The notes below the pieces were generated by a model, which saw only the letters and a program-made list of their open reading frames with translations, did not search any database and was not told the DNA's origin. Below, one piece after another: positions 1 to 5,461 of a stretch of 18,243 nucleotides of DNA (position 1 is the stretch's first letter; every line of letters starts with the position of its first letter). A program made the position numbers and the translations under genes. The stretch covers positions 1-18,243 of the forward strand of contig CALZMV010000010.1 of the NCBI GenBank assembly GCA_945788655.1. Direction: 5' to 3'. The stretch comes from an uncultured Clostridia bacterium. GTDB taxonomy: Bacteria; Bacillota; Clostridia; Peptostreptococcales; Anaerovoracaceae.

Positions 1-72
1 CTGTCCCATCCAGGTAGGGCTCTCATATCCGCATTCCTGACATACAAATACACTTTTACTCTTCTTTGCCAT
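1..72 (-). CDS. radA: DNA repair protein RadA, N-terminal fragment (runs off left edge)
   Basis: Only the first 24 codons lie in the window. The ATG is at 72-70 and the frame is still open at base 1. The peptide begins MAKKSKSVFVCQECGYES and continues PTWMGQ, which is the characteristic start of RadA/Sms: a Cys-x2-Cys half zinc finger (Cys11, Cys14) followed by the invariant Pro-x-Trp-x-Gly. RadA is a RecA-like, Lon-related ATPase that acts in branch migration and processing of recombination intermediates. An AGAGGA ribosome site precedes the ATG by about 9 nt. The gene has its own promoter with a LexA-type operator (see those entries), so SOS control is inferred. The ATPase and Lon-like domains are outside the window, so integrity of the rest cannot be judged. 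Confidence 0.88.
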   Translation of the reverse strand, partial: MAKKSKSVFVCQECGYESPTWMGQ

Positions 73-91
73 AAACTGCAATCCTCTTCGT

Positions 92-105
92 CGAACATTT
101 GTTCT
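92..105 (-). promoter_or_regulatory. LexA (DinR) box over the radA transcription start
   Basis: On the plus strand this reads CGAACATTTGTTCT. The Gram-positive LexA/DinR consensus is CGAAC-N4-GTTCG, so only the last base deviates. The site begins directly next to the predicted -10 hexamer of radA (106-111) and covers the expected +1 near 99, a position suited to repression. The assignment is by motif and position only. Confidence 0.75.
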
Positions 106-134
106 ATTTTACCATATAAGCCTGCCTTTAGCAA
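106..134 (-). promoter_or_regulatory. radA promoter (sigma-A type)
   Basis: Read on the minus strand, the -35 is TTGCTA (134-129), the spacer is 17 bp and the -10 is TAAAAT (111-106). The match is 4/6 and 5/6 at optimal spacing. It lies just downstream of the fusA-like terminator (147-173), so radA is a separate transcription unit. Confidence 0.65.
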
Positions 135-146
135 GGGGGTCCTCAC

Positions 147-173
147 AAAAAAAGCGCGGACAAGCCGCGCTTT
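147..173 (-). terminator. Rho-independent terminator of the EF-G-like gene
   Basis: On the minus strand a perfect 9-bp stem (AAAGCGCGG, 173-165, pairing with CCGCGCTTT, 159-151) closes a 5-nt loop and is followed by an unbroken run of seven T (153-147, sharing its first three T with the stem). It begins 17 nt after the stop codon of the EF-G-like gene. Confidence 0.92.
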
Positions 174-190
174 AAATCATATTATAAATA

Positions 191-2149
191 TTATGCTTCG
201 TTTTCTGCCTTATAAGCATCGATAATTTTTGCTGCAAGATGTGTAGGAACTTCTTCATACTTGTCGAATACCATTGTGAAGCTTCCTCTAGCCTGAGTCA
301 TAGCTCTAAGAGCGATTGCATAGTCGAAGAGTTCTGCCTGTGGAACAGTTGCAATAATCTTCTGTCCGCCATCAAGAAGCGGTTCCATACCAAGGATTTT
401 ACCTCTTCTCTTGTTAAGGTCTCCCATAACATCGCCCATGTAATCATCAGGTATTGAAATTTCAAGCTTCATGATTGGTTCAAGCAGGCAAGGTTTTGCT
501 TCTGCAATACCCTTCTTGAATGCTAATGATGCAGCAATCTTAAACGCCATTTCGTTGGAGTCAACATCGTGATATGAACCATCATATAAAACTGCCTTAA
601 TATTAACTACCTTGCATCCAGCTAAAGGTCCCTTGTTCATGCATTCAAGCAATCCCTTTTCTACTGCAGGAACATAGTTTTTAGGAACGGAGCCGCCGAA
701 TAATTCTTCGGAGAATTCGAATTCCTGTTCAGATGGAGAGAATCTGATATGTACGTCACCGTACTGACCGGCACCACCTGACTGTTTCTTGTGTTTACCC
801 TGAACATCAGAGTTACCCTTGATTGTTTCTCTGTAAGCAATCTTCTGAGGAACAGTTTTTACTTCTACGCCAAATCTATCTTTTAACTTAGCTAAGATTA
901 CACTAATCTGAATGTCGCCCTGACCGCCAAGTAAAGTCTGATGAGTTTCAGTATTTCTCTCAACTACGAATGAAGGGTCTTCTTCTCTTAACTTGTTAAG
1001 ACCTGTACCCATCTTATCTTCATCGTTCTTATCTGCAGCTTCAATAGCAACATAGTATGCAGGCTGTGGATAATCTAATGGTAAATATCTTACGATATCG
1101 TTCTTGTCGCAGAGAGTATCTCCTGATAATGTGTATTGCAGTTTAGCAACAGCTACGATATCACCTGCTTCAGCATAATTTAATTCCTGCTGACTCTTAC
1201 CTCTTAAGAAGAACAGCTTACCAAGTTTTTCAACTTTGCCTGCTCTTTCATTGTAAATTTCGTCGCCGGAGTTAAGCTTGCCTGTTACAACCTTAAGAAC
1301 TGAAATTTTACCTACAAATGGGTCAACGATTGTCTTAAATACAAATGCAGATGGAGTTGCATCAACTACAGACATTCTTTCTACAGGTTCGTTGTTGTCG
1401 TTGAATCCTCTGTAAGCACCATGCATGTACGGAGTAGGAACATATGTTACAAGAAGGTCTAATAATCCTTCAAGACCATGTCCAAGTTCAAAAGCGGATG
1501 AACATACAGGTACGATTCCGCCTTCTGCAATACCCTTCTTAAGTCCATTAAGAATTTCTTCTTCAGAGAAATCTTCTCCTTCAAAATACTTTTCCATTAA
1601 TTCTTCATCTGCCATTGCAATAGCTTCTTTTAGTTCATCGTCGATGTCTACTGATAAAGGCCAGCTGAATGGTATAAGCTTTTCACCGAATCTTTCTTTT
1701 AATTCGTCGAATGTCTTATAGAAGTCAAATTCATCCTTATCTCTCTTATTTATAACGATAAATCTTGGTTTCTTATATCTTTCGCATGCTTTCCATGCTG
1801 CTTCAGTACCTACCTGAATTCCGGCACCTGCATCAACCATGATTACTGCTGCTTCTGACGCTCTTAATGCAGCATTTACTTCTCCGATAAAATCGAAGAA
1901 ACCTGGAGTATCGATAAAGTTGATTTTATTTTCTTTCCAAAGTATAGGAACTACAGATGTGTTGATTGAATATCCTCTTTCAATTTCCATTTTGTCGTAG
2001 TCGGATACTGTGTTACCATCTTCTACCTTACCCATTCTGTTTGTTACGCCAGTATTAAGCAGAGCAGCTTCTAAGAATGTAGTCTTACCGCATCCACTGT
2101 GTCCGAGTAGCGCAACGTTTCTAATTGTTTCACTTGTATAGCCTTTCAT
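191..2149 (-). CDS. Elongation factor G-like GTPase (EF-G paralogue)
   Basis: This 652-residue protein has the full five-domain EF-G layout but is shorter than canonical EF-G (about 690-700). The G domain carries the P-loop GHSGCGKT (16-23), DTPGFFDF (80-87), NKRD (134-137) and SSAF (217-220). Domain II is about 265-350, domain III about 360-435, domain IV has GGAGQYGDVHI (458-468) and YDGSYHDVDS (522-531), and domain V starts near 555. The residue after DTPG, where EF-G and EF-Tu have the catalytic His, is Phe84, and switch I reads ERGYSI rather than ERGITI. These traits mark the EF-G-like paralogue family common in Firmicutes, not the main fusA translocase and not TetM. The role is therefore a ribosome-associated GTPase of uncertain function. 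The ATG follows GGGAGGT by 6 nt. The gene is monocistronic with its own promoter and terminator. Confidence 0.9.
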   Translation of the reverse strand: MKGYTSETIRNVALLGHSGCGKTTFLEAALLNTGVTNRMGKVEDGNTVSDYDKMEIERGYSINTSVVPILWKENKINFIDTPGFFDFIGEVNAALRASEAAVIMVDAGAGIQVGTEAAWKACERYKKPRFIVINKRDKDEFDFYKTFDELKERFGEKLIPFSWPLSVDIDDELKEAIAMADEELMEKYFEGEDFSEEEILNGLKKGIAEGGIVPVCSSAFELGHGLEGLLDLLVTYVPTPYMHGAYRGFNDNNEPVERMSVVDATPSAFVFKTIVDPFVGKISVLKVVTGKLNSGDEIYNERAGKVEKLGKLFFLRGKSQQELNYAEAGDIVAVAKLQYTLSGDTLCDKNDIVRYLPLDYPQPAYYVAIEAADKNDEDKMGTGLNKLREEDPSFVVERNTETHQTLLGGQGDIQISVILAKLKDRFGVEVKTVPQKIAYRETIKGNSDVQGKHKKQSGGAGQYGDVHIRFSPSEQEFEFSEELFGGSVPKNYVPAVEKGLLECMNKGPLAGCKVVNIKAVLYDGSYHDVDSNEMAFKIAASLAFKKGIAEAKPCLLEPIMKLEISIPDDYMGDVMGDLNKRRGKILGMEPLLDGGQKIIATVPQAELFDYAIALRAMTQARGSFTMVFDKYEEVPTHLAAKIIDAYKAENEA

Positions 2150-2184
2150 ATTAAGACCTCCCGATTTATTTTACAGTTGTGTTT

Positions 2185-2213
2185 ATTATAACAAATGGTG
2201 ATTCTAATGACAA
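2185..2213 (-). promoter_or_regulatory. Promoter of the EF-G-like gene
   Basis: On the minus strand: TTGTCA (2213-2208), 17 bp, TATAAT (2190-2185), giving 5/6 and 6/6 matches. The predicted start near 2178 leaves a leader of about 30 nt. The -35 forms one arm of an inverted repeat, TGACAA (2208-2213) with TTGTCA (2237-2242), which might be an operator. No convincing terminator separates it from the malic enzyme gene upstream, so some read-through from that operon is possible. Confidence 0.8.
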
Positions 2214-2249
2214 CTTTTTTTGTGTTATATTGGTAATTGTCATATGCAA

Positions 2250-3404
2250 TTATTCTTCCCCATTAAAGCATGCCATGACAGCTTCTGCAACTTTTTTAAC
2301 AACGAGCGGATTAAATCCATCAGGAAGAACATATTCAGGACTAAGCTCCTCCTCAGGTATTACCGCAGCAATGGCTCTTGCTGCAGCTTCCTTCATTTCC
2401 TCAGTAATCTTTGGTGCCCTGCAATCCAGCGCTCCTCTGAAAATTCCCGGAAATGCGATTACATTGTTGACCTGATTTGGGAAATCCGATCTTCCTGTTC
2501 CCACCACAGCAGCGCCTGCAGCCTTTGCCTCATCAGGCATAATTTCAGGTACAGGGTTTGCCATAGCAAAAACTATCGGATCCTTTGCCATACTTCTTAT
2601 CATATCTTGAGTTATTACTCCCGGAGCTGAAACGCCTACCACAATGTCAGCACCTTTGATGACCTCTGCAATGGTGCCCTTAAGGTTGTCCTTATTTGTA
2701 ACCTTAGCCATTTTTTCCTGTTCAGGATTGTTATATGGTGCCCCTTCATAAATAGCGCCATTCTTGTCACACAGAATTACATCCCCAAAGCCCAGACGGT
2801 TAAACATCTTAGCAATGGAAATCCCTGCAGAACCAGCTCCACTTATTACAATTTTAAGATTTCCTGCCTTTCGGCCTGTTACCTTGATGGCGTTGAGTAT
2901 CCCTGCACTTGTAATAATGGCTGTGCCATGCTGATCATCGTGAAAAACAGGAATATCACACATTTCAATAAGCCGTCTTTCTATTTCAAAACATCTTGGC
3001 GCACTGATATCCTCAAGATTTATACCTCCAAAGCTCTTGGAAATGGCATACACTGTATTTACAATGGTATCAGGGTCCTTTGAGTTGATGCATATTGGAA
3101 CAGCATCAATTCCGGCAAAGGCCTTAAACAGAGCACATTTTCCTTCCATTACAGGCATGCCTGCGGAAGGACCGATATCCCCAAGTCCAAGAACTGCGGT
3201 TCCATCAGTGATTACCGCAACGGTGTTCCCCTTTCCCGTATACTTATATGCCAATTCTTCATCTTTTGCAATTTCAAGGCATGGCTCCGCAACACCCGGT
3301 GTATAAGCAATTGATAATTCTTCTTTATTTGTAATAGGGCACTTGCACTCAATAGAAAGCTTGCCCTTCCATTCTTCATGTTTCTTTAATGCTAGTTCTT
3401 TCAT
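2250..3404 (-). CDS. NAD(P)-dependent malic enzyme
   Basis: The 384-residue protein is the short bacterial malic enzyme, which oxidatively decarboxylates L-malate to pyruvate and CO2 with Mn or Mg and NAD(P). The N-terminal half holds the catalytic Tyr34 in SIAYTPGVAEPC and the lysine region EGKCALFKAFAG (87-98; Lys89, Lys94). The metal ligands lie in EDISAPR (131-137) and FHDDQHGT (154-161). The C-terminal Rossmann domain has GAGSAG (189-194) followed by GDVILCDKNG, whose Asp-Lys after beta-2 would fit NAD, though cofactor choice is not certain from sequence. It is the last gene of the four-gene operon: the ATG lies 10 nt after the preceding stop, and its GAGG ribosome site overlaps that stop (GTGTGAGGAT). 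Length and motifs are normal. Confidence 0.95.
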   Translation of the reverse strand: MKELALKKHEEWKGKLSIECKCPITNKEELSIAYTPGVAEPCLEIAKDEELAYKYTGKGNTVAVITDGTAVLGLGDIGPSAGMPVMEGKCALFKAFAGIDAVPICINSKDPDTIVNTVYAISKSFGGINLEDISAPRCFEIERRLIEMCDIPVFHDDQHGTAIITSAGILNAIKVTGRKAGNLKIVISGAGSAGISIAKMFNRLGFGDVILCDKNGAIYEGAPYNNPEQEKMAKVTNKDNLKGTIAEVIKGADIVVGVSAPGVITQDMIRSMAKDPIVFAMANPVPEIMPDEAKAAGAAVVGTGRSDFPNQVNNVIAFPGIFRGALDCRAPKITEEMKEAAARAIAAVIPEEELSPEYVLPDGFNPLVVKKVAEAVMACFNGEE

Positions 3405-3414
3405 TTTTTTATCC

Positions 3415-4488
3415 TCACACTATCTTCTCTGCAAATTCAGCAATTTCCTTTTCTATCCCGGGCACGTCCATTACCGTTCCCGGGTCATTGGCCGTAGCCA
3501 TTAAAACAAAGTACGGAGGCAGAATAAAATTCTTATTCATATTTATCGCTCCTATTATCTGCTGTGCCACAATGTCGCTTCCACTGTAGCCTGAAACCAC
3601 AATAGAAAAAATACGTTTTCTGCTAAAATCATGAGTAATAAATATCGCCGTTAAACGATTTATCAGCGCCATAATGTTTGCACTTATTGCATCGTTGTAA
3701 TTTGGGCAAATCACAACCAAGGTATCCGCTTTAAGAATAGCAGGATATACCTTTTCTACCATTACCCCGCCATAGAAGCAGCTCGCCTGTTCCCCATAGT
3801 GAAGGCAACGCTCATATTTGCAGCCTCTGCAATCCTGCACCTGTCCGTTTCTTATTGAAATGTCCTCAACATCAGCTTTGTCACCGATAACCTTTGCTAC
3901 CTCCTTCCAAAGAGTATAGCTGTTGGAGGTCTTCCTATTGCCTGCGTGAAGGACTAATATCTGAGGTTTTTCATGTTCAAAGGAATCTTTATCATAGCGG
4001 AAAGCCATTAGCTTATCTATCAGGTTCTTAACACTTTTAAGATATGCTTCTTTCCTTTCTACAGCCCACACCTTTGATATGACAGAAAAGTTTGCAAGGC
4101 TCCCCGTGGCCTCAACAAGAGGTTTACCCGGGAAAGCTGCTCCGGCACAATTTGCAGAAAAAACAATCCTCCGACCAACATCCTTGGTATGCAAATCGCC
4201 GCATCCGTCTACGATAACACTGCAGTAACTGCCTTTAAGGGCCTCATTATGTGTATTCAGGTAAGAAAGAACCTTCATAACATCCATGCAGATACCGCTT
4301 TCATCAATTTCGGCGGCAATGAGAATCCTGCTTTTCTGAAGCTGTCCACTCTCTGCCGCACTTATGAATTCGTCCGCTCCATAGATATTGCACACTTTCA
4401 GGTCATCCTTTAATGCATGCTTCAATATGTATTCCAGACGCTTGTCCCGCCTGGTTTTGTCCGATAACCTTACTAAGTAAAACTTCAC
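3415..4488 (-). CDS. Flavodoxin-fold NAD(P)H-dependent FMN reductase / iron-sulfur-type flavoprotein
   Basis: The protein has 357 residues in two parts. The C-terminal half (about 175-357) is a typical NADPH-dependent FMN reductase/flavodoxin fold: ILVLHAGNRKTSNS (177-190) is the FMN phosphate loop and CPNYNDAISANI (261-272) resembles the family Pro-x-Tyr segment. Between them are four cysteines (220, 223, 228, 237; C-x2-C-x4-C-x8-C), like the cluster-binding segment of iron-sulfur flavoproteins although the spacing differs from the classical one. The N-terminal half (about 1-165) looks like a degenerate relative of the same fold, with no FMN loop. The start is GTG at 4488, 6 nt after GAGG; this ribosome site is formed by the last codons of the preceding gene, whose stop is only 3 nt away, suggesting translational coupling. 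The redox partner and substrate are unknown. Confidence 0.78.
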   Translation of the reverse strand: MKFYLVRLSDKTRRDKRLEYILKHALKDDLKVCNIYGADEFISAAESGQLQKSRILIAAEIDESGICMDVMKVLSYLNTHNEALKGSYCSVIVDGCGDLHTKDVGRRIVFSANCAGAAFPGKPLVEATGSLANFSVISKVWAVERKEAYLKSVKNLIDKLMAFRYDKDSFEHEKPQILVLHAGNRKTSNSYTLWKEVAKVIGDKADVEDISIRNGQVQDCRGCKYERCLHYGEQASCFYGGVMVEKVYPAILKADTLVVICPNYNDAISANIMALINRLTAIFITHDFSRKRIFSIVVSGYSGSDIVAQQIIGAINMNKNFILPPYFVLMATANDPGTVMDVPGIEKEIAEFAEKIV

Positions 4489-4491
4489 AAT

Positions 4492-5451
4492 CTACCTCTT
4501 TAAATTTTCATATGCTCTTTCGATACGCACAAATAGTTCCTGCGGAAGAGGCAAATCCTCTACCTCAACCACATTCTTCTCTTTATTGATTCTGTTTTTT
4601 ATTCCCATGAATGCTTCACCCAGGTAAACTGAACTGTAATTCCATTCTCCCGAAAGTGTCAGCAAAATGGAAATTGCCCCCGAAGAAAGAGCCGGTGCAA
4701 TATATGGCTTAAATCCAAGCTCTCTTACCCTCAGGTTCGCCTCAACAGTCAGTTCTGTAAGCTCCCTCGATAGCTCATCATCATAATCCTCAATGCTGTT
4801 CGCTATCACCAGGTCCCGGCCGTGAGGGCCGAATGCTCGGCCCTCACTGAGGTATGAGCCGAAGCGCTCATACCTCCGGGCGTAATACTCAGCTCTTTTG
4901 TTCATTACGCCCAGGCCGTAACCTTTAATCTGAGCAGGATCAAGTCCTGATGCATCAAGTGCCGCCTTGCACAGATTGTCAACAGGATCCGATACTACTG
5001 CGAAAATTCCTTTATAATTTCTTTCCGCTGCCATCTTGGCATATATGGATACTATCTTGCTGTTTGCTTCAAGCTGCATCATTCTAACGTCGCCTGTAGT
5101 TCCAATAGGCGGAATCGCTTTGCTGGCGCAGAATATGAACATATCACAGTCAAAGAGTTCCTCCTGGGCAAGACATACAACCTCTGGTGTTCTTCTCTCT
5201 CCAAAAGGCCATCCAACCTGATTCATTTCAATCTCATACCTTGCCATTACGTCAGGATTAACGTCAAATATGCCGATGGTGTCGATTATGCCTCCACCGA
5301 GAGTTTTCAGCCCCAGGAGAAGGGTTGCCCCCACATCACCGAGGGCAAGAAGATTAACTTTGAGTCCTTCTTCAGGCAGCTTCAGCTCCATCTTTATTTC
5401 TTTCTTTTCCGGAGCAAGTTCCCATATGCTCCTTTTATTGTCTTCCCTCAT
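4492..5451 (-). CDS. Lactate/malate dehydrogenase-fold protein with altered active site
   Basis: I take the ATG at 5451 (319 aa), not the TTG one codon earlier, because AGGAAGG sits 5 nt from the ATG but only 2 nt from the TTG. Numbering is from that ATG. The NAD-binding Rossmann motif is GDVG (38-41) with an acidic Asp63 after beta-2. VSDPVD (153-158) matches the family VTNPVD, GPHGRD (208-213) matches GEHGDS with catalytic His210 kept, and Arg123 aligns with the mobile-loop substrate Arg109 of LDH. Elsewhere the site departs: the catalytic Asp168 position is Asn184 and the LDsARF motif reads MNKRAE, so Arg171 is lost or shifted. NAD-linked oxidation or reduction of a 2-hydroxy/2-oxo acid is plausible, but lactate or malate cannot be asserted. 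It lies second in the operon, stop-to-start spacing about 10 nt, and contains three perfect hairpins in its codons. Confidence 0.8.
   Translation of the reverse strand: MREDNKRSIWELAPEKKEIKMELKLPEEGLKVNLLALGDVGATLLLGLKTLGGGIIDTIGIFDVNPDVMARYEIEMNQVGWPFGERRTPEVVCLAQEELFDCDMFIFCASKAIPPIGTTGDVRMMQLEANSKIVSIYAKMAAERNYKGIFAVVSDPVDNLCKAALDASGLDPAQIKGYGLGVMNKRAEYYARRYERFGSYLSEGRAFGPHGRDLVIANSIEDYDDELSRELTELTVEANLRVRELGFKPYIAPALSSGAISILLTLSGEWNYSSVYLGEAFMGIKNRINKEKNVVEVEDLPLPQELFVRIERAYENLKR
4822..4847. repeat. Perfect inverted repeat 1 inside the LDH-like gene
   Basis: GTGAGGGCCGA (4822-4832) is followed by a 4-nt loop and its exact reverse complement TCGGCCCTCAC (4837-4847). The arms are 11 bp and GC-rich. 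They lie in codons around the catalytic-His motif. This is the first of three adjoining hairpins. Confidence 0.9.
4849..4876. repeat. Perfect inverted repeat 2 inside the LDH-like gene
   Basis: GAGGTATGAGC (4849-4859), a 6-nt loop, then GCTCATACCTC (4866-4876). The arms are 11 bp and perfect. It starts 1 bp after inverted repeat 1, and its arm sequence is unrelated to that repeat. Confidence 0.9.
4878..4912. repeat. Perfect inverted repeat 3 inside the LDH-like gene
   Basis: GGGCGTAAT (4878-4886), a 17-nt spacer, then ATTACGCCC (4904-4912). The arms are 9 bp and perfect. It starts 1 bp after inverted repeat 2. The reading frame passes through all three repeats without interruption. Confidence 0.85.
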
Positions 5452-5461
5452 CAAAACCTTC

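Noticed and set aside
191..2149. Tetracycline resistance ribosomal protection protein (TetM type)
   Set aside because: The P-loop, switch and domain IV sequences follow the EF-G-like paralogue family rather than TetM, and no resistance or mobile context is present.
2233..2249. Terminator after the malic enzyme gene
   Set aside because: Only a weak AATTG/CAATT stem is visible, with no T-run following on the minus strand.
2220..2630. 136-codon plus-strand frame
   Set aside because: It is antisense to the malic enzyme C-terminus, with Cys/His/Ser-rich composition and no start signal.
3464..3484. Repeated CCCGGG palindromes
   Set aside because: Six-base palindromes like this recur elsewhere in the window (for example near 4130 and 14120) and have no further structure.
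4822..4912. CRISPR array or REP element for the three palindromes
   Set aside because: The three stems have unrelated arm sequences, no regular spacers, and lie in an intact conserved coding region.
5452..5454. TTG start for the LDH-like gene
   Set aside because: The ribosome site would be only 2 nt away; the ATG in the next codon has proper spacing.
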